Below are positions 44,902 to 54,754 of a stretch of 64,000 bases of DNA, piece after piece. The position numbers and the translations under genes were made by a program. The DNA is from SG8-40 sp963792855 (lineage in GTDB: Bacteria > Pseudomonadota > Gammaproteobacteria > Burkholderiales > Eutrophovitaceae): assembly GCA_963792855.1 (NCBI GenBank), contig CAWBXZ010000006.1, positions 124,001 to 188,000 of the forward strand, written 5' to 3'. Numbering within the stretch: position 1 is the stretch's first letter; the number at the start of each line of letters is the position of its first letter. The notes under the pieces were generated by a model. That model saw nothing but the letters and a program-made list of their open reading frames with translations, did not search any database and was not told the DNA's origin.

Positions 44902-45124
44902 GATTATTTCCTCGGCGGGCTCCTGAAGATGGTATTGGCCTGACTGGTACGTCCGTGCGCGGGACGCAAGCGGCGGTCTTGAAACAGTGCCGCGAATGTA
45001 TCAGTCTGCTACCGAATCAGCAACATGAGGTGGCGCGGCGACCATGCGGTACGCAGGAGCAAGTCACTCGCCGGTTTGCGCCTACGGCTCAATGCACTTG
45101 TGTCGCCCAATACACCTGAAAATT

Positions 45125-46043
45125 CTAGTGAACCTCCGCCAGCAAGCGGTCTATCGTTGACCGACATTGCGACAGGTACCCCTCTCCAAACAGATTGAGA
45201 TGGTTGAGCAGATGGTAAAGGTTATACAGATACTTGCGGCTCGCGTAGCCGCTGTCCAGCGGCCAGTCTTCTTGATAGGCACTATAGAAGTCCGTAGTGA
45301 AACCGCCGAACAATTCGGTCATGGCGATGTCCGTTTCCCGGTCGCCGTAATAGACAGCCGGGTCGAACACAACCGGCGAACCGTGCCCAGCGAAACCGAC
45401 GTTGCCCGACCAGAGATCCCCATGCAGCAGGCACGCCTGCGGTGTGTACCCGGCAAAAAAATGCTTCAGGTTTTCCAGCAATGCACTGCCGCGAGCTTCC
45501 AGGTGCGTACGGTAGCCGTTACGAAACGCCAGCTCGAGCTGATAACCGATGCGCCGATCGCGCAGAAAGGCCGTCCAGTCCTGCGTGCGTATATTGATTT
45601 GCTGCGTTGAGCCGATGGTGTTGTCGCGGTGCCAGCCAAAGTGTTGCATGGCGGCACCGGTGCATTTGTGCAAGGCCGTGCCCGAGCATGCCCCAGTCGG
45701 CTGCCGAGCCGGAATGCAAGGGGCCCAGATCTTCGAGCACCAGCCAGGCATAGTCATCGTTGCGCGCGCTGCACACCGGCGCGGGCACCCTTAGCGCATT
45801 GGCTCCCGCCAGCTCGCGCAACCCGTCCTGTTCGGCCTCGAACATGTGCAGCGTTTCCGGCACGTTCAGTTTGACGAAGTAACTGGCAGCGCCGTCACTG
45901 AGGATGGCGCTGCGGTTGATGCATCCGCCGGAAACGGCGCGCACGGTTTCGATCGTGAAAGGGCGGCCGGTGCATGCGCCGATGCGGGCACTGATGTCAT
46001 GCCACAGCGTGTGGTTCAGGCCGGGCAGCGATCTGGTGCTCAC
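45125..46043 (-). CDS. Fructosamine kinase family protein, frameshifted
   Basis: Homologue of fructosamine-3-kinase/YniA, which phosphorylates sugar-protein Amadori products so that they fall apart. The N-terminal half starts at 46043 (SGGCINRSAILSDGAASYFVK with the ATP-binding Lys; LVLEDLGPL) and reaches GLAQMHR. The C-terminal half is in another frame from HFGWHRDNTIGSTQQ and has the catalytic LLHGDLWSGNVGF and VVFDPAVYYGDRETDIAM motifs to the stop at 45125. Deleting one base within 45651-45665 joins them into 305 residues with family-typical spacing. As read, no single frame encodes the whole enzyme: real pseudogene or sequencing error. Confidence 0.85.
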
Positions 46044-46131
46044 GCGCGCGTACTTGCCGGGATGTCGGGCATGCGGGCGATGAGTGCCCTGTTTCGGCGG
46101 GGATGCTGACGGATGCTCAATTCCACCGTTT

Positions 46132-46160
46132 GATCACGAAGGCCTGGATCTTTCGTGATC
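46132..46160. repeat. Perfect 9-bp inverted repeat next to argH stop
   Basis: GATCACGAA at 46132-46140 and TTCGTGATC at 46152-46160 with an 11-nt loop, seven bases beyond the argH stop on the minus strand. There is no T-run, so it is a stem-loop at the transcript end rather than a typical terminator. Confidence 0.6.
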
Positions 46161-46166
46161 GCGGCT

Positions 46167-47573
46167 TCAGCCGGCCAATGATTTGCGAGCCGCCTGTATC
46201 GCCAGTCTGACCTGCGATGGCGCCGTGCCGCCAACATGGTTGCGTGCGGCAAGTGCGCCGTTGAGAGAGAGTTGATCGAGTGCGTCCGCCTCGATCAGCG
46301 GCGAGAACTGACGCAATTCGTCGAGCGTCAGGCCGGACAGGTCGACGCCTTTTTCCGCAGCCAGCCGCACGGCCCTGGCAACGGCCTCGTGCGCTTCCCT
46401 GAACGGCAGACCTTTCCTGACGAGGTAATCCGCAAGGTCGGTCGCGGTGGCGAAACCTTCCCGAGCGGCAGCCCGCATTGCTTCAATATCGACGTCGATG
46501 CCGGTCAGCAGGTCGGCGTAGATGCGCAGTGATGCAATGATGGTGTCAGCCGTGTCAAACAGGGGTTCCTTGTCTTCCTGATTGTCCTTGTTATAGGCGA
46601 GTGGCTGGCCTTTCATCAGCGTCAGGAGCGCGACCAGGTGGCCATTTACCCGCCCCGTCTTGCCGCGGACCAGTTCCGGCACGTCGGGATTCTTCTTCTG
46701 CGGCATGATCGACGAACCCGTGCAAAATCGGTCTGCCAGCCGGATGAAGCCGAAGCGCGGATTCATCCATAAAATCAGCTCTTCGGACATTCGCGACAGG
46801 TGCATCATCAGTAGCGCCGCGTCGGCGCAAAACTCGATGGCAAAATCGCGGTCGGAGACGGCGTCCAGCGAATTGCGGCAAATACCGTCAAATCCCAGTT
46901 CCCGCGCGACCTGATCGCGGTCAATCGGGAAGGTGGTGCCTGCCAGCGCCGCCGCGCCCAGCGGCAATTGATTGACGCGCGCGCGGCACTCGGTGAAACG
47001 CTGCGCGTCGCGCAGCATCATTTCATGGTACGCCATCAGGTGATGCGCGAACGAAACCGGTTGTGCGACCTGCAGGTGGGTGAAGCCCGGCATCAGCGTA
47101 TCGACATGCTGCTCGGCGAGGTCGAGCAGATTGGCGCGAAACGCCTGTAACAGGCGCAGCACCTCGTCGATTGCGTGACGCAGATACAAGCGAATGTCGG
47201 TTGCGACCTGATCGTTTCGCGAACGCCCCGTATGCAAGCGCTTGCCAGCATCGCCGACCAGAGCCGTCAGGCGGTGCTCGATGTTCAGATGCACGTCTTC
47301 GCGGTCATCCGACCATTCGAACTCGCCACGCGAGATTTCGCCGGCTATTTCACCGAGGCCGCGTTCGATATCCGCGAGGTCTTCTGCCGAGAGCACGCCA
47401 CAGGCGTGCAGCATGCGCGCGTGCGCGAGTGAGCCCTGAATGTCGTATTCGGCCAGGCGCTGGTCGAATGCGACCGATGCCGTGAAGCGTTTGACCAGCT
47501 CTGCTACCGGCTCGCTGAACCTGCCGGACCAGGCCTTGTCGTGGGTTTCGGGTGGGGTTTTGTTGGATGGCAT
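46167..47573 (-). CDS. argH: Argininosuccinate lyase
   Basis: ArgH (468 residues) splits argininosuccinate into arginine and fumarate, the last step of arginine synthesis. It has KAWSGRFSEP at the start, HTGRSRNDQVATD at about residue 109, TLMPGFTHLQVAQPVSF at about 160 and the fumarase/lyase signature GSSIMPQKKNPD with the catalytic Ser at about 280. Full length. Divergently transcribed from algZ across a 216-bp gap that must hold both promoters, though I found no strong match. Confidence 0.97.
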   Translation of the reverse strand: MPSNKTPPETHDKAWSGRFSEPVAELVKRFTASVAFDQRLAEYDIQGSLAHARMLHACGVLSAEDLADIERGLGEIAGEISRGEFEWSDDREDVHLNIEHRLTALVGDAGKRLHTGRSRNDQVATDIRLYLRHAIDEVLRLLQAFRANLLDLAEQHVDTLMPGFTHLQVAQPVSFAHHLMAYHEMMLRDAQRFTECRARVNQLPLGAAALAGTTFPIDRDQVARELGFDGICRNSLDAVSDRDFAIEFCADAALLMMHLSRMSEELILWMNPRFGFIRLADRFCTGSSIMPQKKNPDVPELVRGKTGRVNGHLVALLTLMKGQPLAYNKDNQEDKEPLFDTADTIIASLRIYADLLTGIDVDIEAMRAAAREGFATATDLADYLVRKGLPFREAHEAVARAVRLAAEKGVDLSGLTLDELRQFSPLIEADALDQLSLNGALAARNHVGGTAPSQVRLAIQAARKSLAG

Positions 47574-47789
47574 CCTGGTGAAGCCGAATCAAGATCGAGG
47601 GGCGGGATATCGGGCAATAAGGTACGTTAGACAAATGCCGAGCCGGCCGATAATGCGGAGCTGGCCAGCTTAGTGCTTCATTTTCGCCTCGTTGCTTAAA
47701 TTTCATCGCACAAAGCAGCTTTCCAGGTCGCTAATCGCCCGGCATTCGGGCACGCCGGGGAGAGCTGACTCCAGCGAAGTATAGAACCG

Positions 47790-48809
47790 ATGGCAAGTAT
47801 AAGTCAGAACGCTCCCGTGAATTCGTTGCCCGATTTCCGCAATCTCGGCGTTATGCTGCGGATACTCGTGATCGTTACGGGACTGACTCTGGTCGCAGAG
47901 GCTTTGAAAAACAACGCACTCGCTCGCTGGCTCGAAGCCTCCGCGGCAGCGATTGCGTTCGTATTGCCGGTGACGATCATCTCCTTGCTGCTTCTTGGTT
48001 TGGCAACGCCGTGGCTGCGCCGGATCGATTACCGGGTGGCGATCGCCTCTGTGGTGATCATCGAACTGGCGGTCGTCACGGCGATGGTCCAGTTCGTCTG
48101 GGTACTGCTCCCCGAAGACGGCAGCCTCATCAGCCTTGTTCGTTACTGGCTATTCGCGGCCTTGCTGACCCTGACGCTGATCGGTTATTTCGGCTTGCGC
48201 AACCGGGCATTGTCCCCGGCACTGGCGGAAGCGCGGTTGCAGGCATTGCAGGCCCGTATCCGGCCGCATTTTCTGTTCAATAGCCTCAATGCGGTCCTGA
48301 GCCTCATGCGCGCTGAACCCCGACGCGCGGAAACCGCTCTTGAAGACCTCGCGGAGCTGTTTCGCGTACTGATGTCCGACAACCGGAAGTTGATACCCCT
48401 GGAGCAGGAACTCGAGTTGTGCAGACAGTATCTCGATATCGAATCACTGCGCCTTGAACACCGACTGAATGTGGAATGGCATATCGGGGAACTGCCCGAC
48501 GATGCGATGGTTCCACCGTTGATCTTGCAGCCGTTGCTGGAAAACGCCGTCTATCACGGCATCGAGCCTTCGGCCCAGCCGGGGAAAATTTCGATAAACA
48601 TTCAGCGAAAATCCGAACGACTGGAAATGACTTTGAGCAATCCCGTACCGGAAATGGCACGGTCGCAGTCGGGAAACAAGATGGCGCTGGCGAACATCGG
48701 GGAGCGCTTGCAACTGCACTTCGATGCCGAAGCCACACTTGCCACCCGGTCGGAAGACGGCCGCTTCGAAGTGCGCATCGTTCTGCCCTATGTCAAAGGG
48801 GTTGTATGA
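47790..48809 (+). CDS. algZ: LytS/AlgZ-type sensor histidine kinase
   Basis: A 339-residue inner-membrane kinase. Four hydrophobic helices in residues 22-140, then the atypical histidine-kinase domain with RIRPHFLFNSLNAVLSL (phospho-acceptor His at about residue 159) and the ATP-binding box LILQPLLENAVYHGIEP. This is the AlgZ/FimS architecture, with no classical sensor domain. Its stop overlaps the ATG of the response regulator, and the pair sits just before heme genes as in Pseudomonas. Confidence 0.9.
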   Translation: MASISQNAPVNSLPDFRNLGVMLRILVIVTGLTLVAEALKNNALARWLEASAAAIAFVLPVTIISLLLLGLATPWLRRIDYRVAIASVVIIELAVVTAMVQFVWVLLPEDGSLISLVRYWLFAALLTLTLIGYFGLRNRALSPALAEARLQALQARIRPHFLFNSLNAVLSLMRAEPRRAETALEDLAELFRVLMSDNRKLIPLEQELELCRQYLDIESLRLEHRLNVEWHIGELPDDAMVPPLILQPLLENAVYHGIEPSAQPGKISINIQRKSERLEMTLSNPVPEMARSQSGNKMALANIGERLQLHFDAEATLATRSEDGRFEVRIVLPYVKGVV

Positions 48810-49570
48810 GCGGCGCAAAGCTCAGAGTTGCAATCACGGACGACGAGGCCCCGGCCCGCAACCGCATCCGAAACCTGCTGGAAGACGTCTCCGAGATGCT
48901 CCCGATCGAACTGGTAGGTGAGGCCGACAATGGCCGCACGCTGCTCGAACTGGTAGAGAAGCATCCGGCCGACGTCGTTTTGCTCGATATCAGGATGCCG
49001 GAGATGGACGGGCTGGAGGCGGCGAGACATCTGCAAAAACTCGAAGATCCGCCGCACGTGGTGTTTACAACGGCTTATGACGATTACGCCGTGAGCGCAT
49101 TCGAGCTGCACGCGATCGACTACCTGGTCAAGCCGATCCGTTTACGCCGTCTGCACGACGCGTTGTCGCGCGCGCGTTCCATCACACGCATATCACTCGA
49201 CGTATTGAACGAAGTCGCACCCGATGCGCGAACGCATTTGTCGATACAGGAGCGCGGCAAAGTACAGTTGGTGCCGGTGGCGGAAATCCTGTATCTGCGC
49301 GCAGAGCTCAAGTACGTGACTATCCGCACGGCGCAGCGTGAACTGCTTCTTGAAGAGTCGCTTTCCAGCCTTGAAGAAGAGTTCGGCGACAGGTTCGTTC
49401 GCATCCACCGCAATTGCCTGGTCGCACGGGATCACATCGAGGCCTTTGAAAGAGAGTCGCAGCCAGGCACGGACGCACGCTGGGTGATACGGGTGCGCGG
49501 CGTTGACGAAAGGCTGCCGGTAAGCAGGCGGCAGCAATCCATCGTCCGTCAGCTCGGAAAGAAGGCGTGA
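48806..49570 (+). CDS. algR: LytTR-family response regulator AlgR
   Basis: A 254-residue DNA-binding regulator. Receiver domain with ITDDEAPARNRIRN, the phosphorylated Asp in VVLLDIRMPEMDG at about residue 58 and the Lys in YLVKPIRL; C-terminal LytTR domain (LYLRAELKYVTIRTAQRELLLEESL, RIHRNCLVAR). The frame is open far upstream inside algZ, but ATG 48806 overlaps the algZ stop and gives the proper length. In Pseudomonas AlgR controls alginate, pili and other virulence traits; targets here are unknown. Confidence 0.92.
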   Translation: MSGAKLRVAITDDEAPARNRIRNLLEDVSEMLPIELVGEADNGRTLLELVEKHPADVVLLDIRMPEMDGLEAARHLQKLEDPPHVVFTTAYDDYAVSAFELHAIDYLVKPIRLRRLHDALSRARSITRISLDVLNEVAPDARTHLSIQERGKVQLVPVAEILYLRAELKYVTIRTAQRELLLEESLSSLEEEFGDRFVRIHRNCLVARDHIEAFERESQPGTDARWVIRVRGVDERLPVSRRQQSIVRQLGKKA

Positions 49571-50091
49571 TGAAGTCGGCCCTTGCGCTGTTTGCAGGAT
49601 TGTCGGTCTGTCTGGCAGCCGGAGCAGTGACGCTGCCCGAAGCGCCAGTCAACGGAAGCAATCTGGACGATCTCGACCGGAACCTTTTTCAGTGCCGCGC
49701 GGCAGACGAGCTTACGCAGTGCCGCCGTCGCGGCAAACCCTCCGACCAGATCGTCGGAGAACCGGTGATTGAAATCGTGCTTTCCTATCGGGAAAACATT
49801 CTGGTTCGGTCCGTTTTCACTTTCCGTGAAGCGCATCTCGACCTGATGGTGGAGCAACTGTCGCAGCAGCTCGGCGACCCGGTGGCGGGCAGCGAGGGAC
49901 TGAAGGCCGGCATGGGCGGCGTGTTCGAGAATCGTTATTACGCATGGAGGCGCGACGGAAAAGCATGGCTTGTCGAGCAATACTTCGAGCGCATCACCGA
50001 TAGTGGTTTGTGGTCGATGAGCGAGACCGAGTTGGACACATTGTTCGCCGAGCGCGAGCGCCAGAGGGTACGAGGCGCTCGCGATCTCTGA
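49570..50091 (+). CDS. Hypothetical exported protein
   Basis: A 173-residue protein with a signal peptide (KSALALFAGLSVCLAAGAVT, cleavage about residue 19). Two cysteines (FQCRAADELTQCRR) could form a disulfide. The mature part (VEQLSQQLGDPVAGSEGL, RYYAWRRDGKAWLVEQY) is reminiscent of small periplasmic proteins that compare forms of a lipid or polymer, but I recognise no family. A GTG codon directly before the ATG is an alternative start. It overlaps the end of algR, so it belongs to the algZR transcript. Confidence 0.75.
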   Translation: MKSALALFAGLSVCLAAGAVTLPEAPVNGSNLDDLDRNLFQCRAADELTQCRRRGKPSDQIVGEPVIEIVLSYRENILVRSVFTFREAHLDLMVEQLSQQLGDPVAGSEGLKAGMGGVFENRYYAWRRDGKAWLVEQYFERITDSGLWSMSETELDTLFAERERQRVRGARDL

Positions 50092-50456
50092 GTACGAAGC
50101 AGGCTGCTGTCGCAAGGTTCGCTCAATCATTTCCTATCGATGTCCGGCGCCGGCATTCTGCCAGCCGAGGTCTCGCTCGTACCAGGGCCAGGATTCAATA
50201 CCCGATTCAACCGGTCCCTCGCTGAGCCGGAATCCCATTCGAACCGGTAATCGCCTGAACGGGTAACATTTCCGGACAGCATGGGCGCGCCCGATCGGCG
50301 CCGGGTGCAGCGGAAACTCCATTCGAGCCGTACGACCGGTGCCCTCTGGTGAGCAGCTTGTCCGTAAGCGGTTAGACTAGACGTTTGCGGCGTTCGAATC
50401 CATGCGGACCGTGATACGGACGACGGCACCTTTCGTCTTCAGGAAGACCCCGAATT
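50092..50456. other. Intergenic region before hemC
   Basis: A 365-bp gap. Both strands have open frames of 60-100 codons (for example 50127-50429 minus) but none has a ribosome site, family motif or neighbour-like codon use, so I call none. The promoter of hemC should be here; AGGAAGA at 50440-50446 is its ribosome site. A decayed gene cannot be excluded. Confidence 0.4.
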
Positions 50457-51401
50457 TTGTCAAAAAGCCCGAAATCGATTGTGATCGCCACGCGTGAAAG
50501 TGCGCTCGCGCTGTGGCAGGCGCGCTACGTTGGCGCTTTGCTTCAGAAACGGCTTCCTGGTCTGGAGGTTTCCTTGCTCGGCATGACGACCGAGGGTGAC
50601 CGGCGGCTGGAAGTGTCACTTGCCCGGATCGGCGGCAAGGGATTGTTCGTGAAAGAACTCGAACAGGCGCTTTACGATGGCCGTGCCGACATCGCCGTGC
50701 ATTCCATGAAGGATGTGCCAATGGAGTTGCCGGCCGGGTTTCAGATTGCCGCAATGATGGCCCGCGAAGAACCGCGTGATGCCTTCGTGTCGAACCGCTT
50801 CCCGGACCTGCAATCACTCCCCGCCGGCGGCATCGTCGGCACTTCGAGTTTGCGCCGTCAGAGTCAGATCAGGGCGCGCCATCCGCACCTTGTTGTCAAG
50901 CCGCTGCGCGGTAACGTACAGACGCGGTTACGCAAACTCGATGACGGTGAGTTTGATGCCATCATTCTCGCCGCAGCGGGCCTTCAGCGCCTTTCCCTGC
51001 AACAGCGCGTGACGGTCTTGCTGGAACCGGAAGAGAGTTTGCCGGCAGTCGGGCAAGGCGCACTCGGAATAGAATGCCGCGAGGACAGGGCGGATCTTCG
51101 TGAGCTGCTGGCACTGCTCGAGGACGTGCAAACGCGCTGCTGTGTCGAAGCCGAGCGCAGTCTGTCGCGCGCACTCGCCGGCAGCTGCAACGTGCCGTTG
51201 GGCGGCTATGCGCAGCTGATCGGCGACAAGATGCGTCTGCGCGGGTTCGTTGCCACGGCGGACGGATCGAAACTGATCGAGGATGATCTGACCTTGCCAT
51301 TCACCGATTCCGTTGCGGAAACGATTGGCCGGGACATGGCTCGGCGATTGACCGAACGTGGCGCGAGGGAAATCCTCGATTCGCTGGAGCTGGAAGGATG
51401 A
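50457..51401 (+). CDS. hemC: Hydroxymethylbilane synthase (porphobilinogen deaminase)
   Basis: HemC (314 residues) links four porphobilinogens into hydroxymethylbilane. It has IATRESALALWQA near the start, GGKGLFVKELEQAL, HSMKDVPMELP at about residue 83, SSLRRQSQ, LRGNVQTRLRKL and the dipyrromethane-binding Cys in LAGSCNVPLGGYAQ at about 244. The start is a TTG at 50457 with AGGAAGA 11 bases upstream. The hemD ATG overlaps its end. Confidence 0.95.
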   Translation: MSKSPKSIVIATRESALALWQARYVGALLQKRLPGLEVSLLGMTTEGDRRLEVSLARIGGKGLFVKELEQALYDGRADIAVHSMKDVPMELPAGFQIAAMMAREEPRDAFVSNRFPDLQSLPAGGIVGTSSLRRQSQIRARHPHLVVKPLRGNVQTRLRKLDDGEFDAIILAAAGLQRLSLQQRVTVLLEPEESLPAVGQGALGIECREDRADLRELLALLEDVQTRCCVEAERSLSRALAGSCNVPLGGYAQLIGDKMRLRGFVATADGSKLIEDDLTLPFTDSVAETIGRDMARRLTERGAREILDSLELEG

Positions 51402-52180
51402 GCGGCTGCGACCTCAACGGCGTCGGTGTGCTGGTGACGCGACCAGCCGGGCAGGCTGCGTCGCTGGCGGTGTCAATCCGGCAGATGGGGGGCAAGCCCA
51501 CCCTGTTTCCCGGCGTGCAGATCGAAGCAGTGGAGCGCGCGAAGCTGAATTCTGTCCTGTCGTCGTTGGCAGTAGTTGACCTTGCGATTTTTGTAAGCCC
51601 GACGGCAGTGCGGCTCGGAGTGCCGCCGCTGATCGAAAAATTCGGGTCGCTGGACGGCTTGCGACTTGCGGCGGTGGGGCGAACTACGGCAGCCGAGTTG
51701 GAGAAACTCGGCCTGACCGACATTATCGTGCCGGACAGCTCGAGCGGTGGCGAAGCGCTTGCCAGTAGTGCGAAACTGGGACGAATGGCCAACCTGAAGG
51801 TGCTGTTGGTACGAGGCGAAGGCGGCGATGACGCGCTGGAGACCATCCTAAGGGACCGTGGTGCGAGTGTTTCGTTATTCGAGTGTTATCGTCGCTGCCT
51901 GCCAGTGGCCGACTTCGGTGCTGTTGAGCCGTTGTTGCGCGACGGGCGCATTGGGGCGTGGATGGCAACCAGCGGTGAGATACTGGACAATCTGCTGCGT
52001 CTGGCCGGAGAGAACGCGGCGTTGTTGCGAAACACGCCGTTATTCGTCAATCATCCGCAGGTTGCCGTGCGCGCATTTTCACAAGCAGTCAAAGTAATAT
52101 TCGTTACTGCGGGCGGGGATGCCGGTCTCAGTGCCGGTCTCTGCATGTGGTTTTGCGGGCCCCGGACCGCAGTGTCCTGA
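51398..52180 (+). CDS. hemD: Uroporphyrinogen-III synthase
   Basis: HemD (260 residues) closes and inverts ring D to form uroporphyrinogen III. The family is weakly conserved; visible traits are VLVTRPAGQAASLAVSIRQMGGKP at the start, IFVSPTAVRLG, VGRTTAAELEKLGL and the final NHPQVAVRA...VTAGGDAGL segment. It overlaps hemC by four bases and is followed by hemX, the order expected in proteobacteria. Confidence 0.92.
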   Translation: MSGCDLNGVGVLVTRPAGQAASLAVSIRQMGGKPTLFPGVQIEAVERAKLNSVLSSLAVVDLAIFVSPTAVRLGVPPLIEKFGSLDGLRLAAVGRTTAAELEKLGLTDIIVPDSSSGGEALASSAKLGRMANLKVLLVRGEGGDDALETILRDRGASVSLFECYRRCLPVADFGAVEPLLRDGRIGAWMATSGEILDNLLRLAGENAALLRNTPLFVNHPQVAVRAFSQAVKVIFVTAGGDAGLSAGLCMWFCGPRTAVS

Positions 52181-52196
52181 TTTGAACGGAACTGTC

Positions 52197-53390
52197 ATGA
52201 GCCAGAATAGCAAGGAAGAGAAAACCGGCGCTTCCGGGCCGAAAGAAACGGCAACGGCAGCCGCGCCGCCGAAATCGGAGCAGCCGACAGAGAAGCGGGA
52301 CAAGCAATCAGCGGCGCCCGGGACCGGACCGGCTGATCGGCCTGCAAGGGCACCAGGCGATGCATCCGATGAGAGCGGGCAGCGCCAGGGACGTGGCGCT
52401 GCCGGGCTGTTCGCATCTCTTGCGCTTTTGGTTGCGCTGGGAGCAGCGGGGTTTACTGCCTGGCAGACGTACGAATTGCGGCGGGCAAAAACCGAACTCG
52501 ATCTCGAACTGGCGCGCAAGTTGGCGGAAATTGAAACCATCGGCAGTGATGCCCGGCGCGTATCGGGCGATGCGAGAGACATCGCGCGCGAAGTCGAAGC
52601 GAGGCTTGGCCGGATCGAAACGCAGTTGGTGGACATGCAGAATCAGCGCCTGGCGCTGGAGTCGTTGTATCAGGACTTGTCGCAATCACGCGATGAGTGG
52701 ACGCTGGCAGAGGTCGAGCAGATTCTGCTGGTTGCCAGCCAGCAGCTTCAACTGGCCGGCAACGTAAAGGCCGCCTTGATTGCGCTCGAAGCCGCAGATG
52801 CCCGTCTCGCCCGGTCGGATCGCCCGCAGCTGACGGCATTGCGCCGCGTCATCGCGGCAGATATCGAACGGCTCAAATCGTCCCCGTTTGTCGACGTGAC
52901 CGGGATCGGGCTCAAGCTTGAACGGATTATTGCGAGCGTTGGCGAAATGCCCCTGGCGATGGAGACAAGGCCCGGGCCAACGGCGACGGAGGCTGACCGT
53001 TCGGCGGCGGCTGACGGCTGGCGGCAAATGGTCAATGAGATCTGGAACGATCTGCTCACGCTGGTTCGCATCGAACGAATTGACGCGACCGAAGCCCCCC
53101 TGCTGGCGCCAGACCAGTCTTTCTTTCTGCGCGAGAACCTGAAACTCAGATTGCTTGGGGCACGGCTTTCCCTGTTGGCGCGTGATCAGGCGACTTTCCG
53201 CGCCGATCTGGAGATGGCCTCGGACTGGCTGCAACGTTATTTCGACACTGAGGCGACGACAGTGGCGTCATCAGCCGAAACGATTGACGACTTGTCGAAA
53301 TCCGACATCGTTATCGACTTGCCGGATGTTGGCGCAAGCCTCGATGCCGTGCGCAATCACCGTCTGGTCAGAGAGCGGACGGTCCGTTGA
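52197..53390 (+). CDS. hemX: HemX family membrane protein
   Basis: A 397-residue protein. A long Pro/Ala/Lys-rich cytoplasmic tail (residues 1-65) precedes a single transmembrane helix (LFASLALLVALGAAGFTAW) and a periplasmic coiled-coil/helical domain starting YELRRAKTELDLELARKLAE. The EVEQILLVASQQLQLAGNV segment is a HemX hallmark. Older annotation as a uroporphyrinogen methyltransferase is not supported, since no methyltransferase motif is seen. ATG 52197 is chosen; the frame runs back to 52119 in the end of hemD. Confidence 0.9.
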   Translation: MSQNSKEEKTGASGPKETATAAAPPKSEQPTEKRDKQSAAPGTGPADRPARAPGDASDESGQRQGRGAAGLFASLALLVALGAAGFTAWQTYELRRAKTELDLELARKLAEIETIGSDARRVSGDARDIAREVEARLGRIETQLVDMQNQRLALESLYQDLSQSRDEWTLAEVEQILLVASQQLQLAGNVKAALIALEAADARLARSDRPQLTALRRVIAADIERLKSSPFVDVTGIGLKLERIIASVGEMPLAMETRPGPTATEADRSAAADGWRQMVNEIWNDLLTLVRIERIDATEAPLLAPDQSFFLRENLKLRLLGARLSLLARDQATFRADLEMASDWLQRYFDTEATTVASSAETIDDLSKSDIVIDLPDVGASLDAVRNHRLVRERTVR

Positions 53391-53466
53391 GCCGGTGAGT
53401 GCTGATGAGAGCATGCCAATGATTTCGACAGGCCGAATGAGCCCGATGGCGCACGCTGGTTGCAAA

Positions 53467-53483
53467 GCAGGCTGCCAGCCTGC
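53467..53483. repeat. 17-bp perfect palindrome between hemX and hemY
   Basis: GCAGGCTG-C-CAGCCTGC. With a one-base centre it cannot fold as a simple hairpin without opening two pairs; no T-run follows. Possible protein-binding site or chance. Confidence 0.45.
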
Positions 53484-53545
53484 GATGGGCCGGCAGGCAG
53501 TGGTTTTCGGGTGACGATCAATATTCCGGGGGGATAGGAGACAGG

Positions 53546-54754
53546 ATGCGCTGGTTGTTATGGGTCATTGCGCTGGCTGCGCTGGCTGTCGGATCGGTTC
53601 TGGTGGCTCGTGTGAACCAGGGATTCGTACTGCTGGTGACTCCGGTTTACCGGGTCGAGCTTTCCCTGAATCTTGCCATTGCCATTCTTGTGGCGGTGAT
53701 TATCGCCGGCTATCTGTTGGTTCGTACCCTGGCGGTTACCATATCAATGCCGGCCCGGGTTCGGGAATTCAACAAACGCCGAGCCGAGAAAAAAGCGCGG
53801 CAGGCGTTTGCTGATGCGGTGCGCACCTATTTCGAAGGGCGTTTCGGCAAGTCAGAGCGAGCGGTCGAGTCGGTGTTGTCCCGTGATCCTTCGGCCGGAT
53901 TGGCCGCCCTGGTTGGGGCCCGTGCGGCGCATGGCCGTCGCGATTACGCTTCGCGCGATGAGTATCTGAAGCAAGTTGCCGAACATGCGCCGGCGGAGAA
54001 CGTTGCGCGCCTGATAACGCAGGCCGAAATGTACCTCGACGAGCGCCGCTATCACGATGCGCTGAACCTGTTGGGGCAATTGCCGGAAAAGCACACCGAG
54101 GCGTTGAAACTGGAGCTGCGCGCCCGCGAGCTGGCGCACGATTGGGAAGCGGTGCTGAAACTTATCCCGCAACTGGATAAGCGAAAGGTGTTCGACCACG
54201 CTTTGCTCGAGCAGATACGGCGGCATGCCCACATCGAGAATTTGCGAGACAAGGCAACCGATCTTGAAACACTGCGCGGCTATTGGTCGCGTTTGCCGAC
54301 ATCTTACAAGCGCGACCCGCGGATCGCGGTAACTGCAGCCCAGAGTTTTCTTGCCTTCGGAAGCTGCCAGGACGCGCACAAGGTAGTGGAATCCGCATTG
54401 GCTGCACAGTGGGATTCCCCGCTCGTCGCCTACTATTCGGAATGCCTTGGCGCGAACGTCAAGAAACAGCTTGAACAGGCGGAAAAGTGGCTCAAGGAGC
54501 ACCCCCACGATCCGGTGCTTTTGTTGGTGCTCGGCAGGTTATGTGCGCATGAGAAACTATGGGGCAAAGCGCAAAGCTATCTGGAAGCGAGTCTGTCGAT
54601 TGAGCCGACACATTCGACACATCTTGAGCTGGCCAGACTGTTTGAAAGAACCGGGCGGCAAGAGGAAGCCACGGCGCAGTACCGGCAAGCGCTCGAGCAG
54701 ACTTTGCCTCGCCTCAAGCAGGCAACTGGCGGGAGACGCAGAGCCGTCATTTAG
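53546..54754 (+). CDS. hemY: HemY, TPR-containing heme biosynthesis-associated protein
   Basis: A 402-residue inner-membrane protein. Two N-terminal helices (residues 2-22 and 40-62) are followed by the HemY_N region (NQGFVLLVTPVYRVELSLN) and a long cytoplasmic array of TPR-like helices that includes RAAHGRRDYASRDEYL and a last repeat EEATAQYRQALEQTLPR. It is thought to organise later heme enzymes at the membrane; it is unrelated to the protoporphyrinogen oxidase also named HemY. GGGGGGATAGGAG precedes the ATG. Confidence 0.93.
   Translation: MRWLLWVIALAALAVGSVLVARVNQGFVLLVTPVYRVELSLNLAIAILVAVIIAGYLLVRTLAVTISMPARVREFNKRRAEKKARQAFADAVRTYFEGRFGKSERAVESVLSRDPSAGLAALVGARAAHGRRDYASRDEYLKQVAEHAPAENVARLITQAEMYLDERRYHDALNLLGQLPEKHTEALKLELRARELAHDWEAVLKLIPQLDKRKVFDHALLEQIRRHAHIENLRDKATDLETLRGYWSRLPTSYKRDPRIAVTAAQSFLAFGSCQDAHKVVESALAAQWDSPLVAYYSECLGANVKKQLEQAEKWLKEHPHDPVLLLVLGRLCAHEKLWGKAQSYLEASLSIEPTHSTHLELARLFERTGRQEEATAQYRQALEQTLPRLKQATGGRRRAVI

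Noticed and set aside
50127..50429. Open frame of 100 codons on the minus strand between an exported-protein gene and hemC
   Set aside because: No ribosome site or motif, and two adjacent frames look equally plausible; could be a decayed gene but not supportable.
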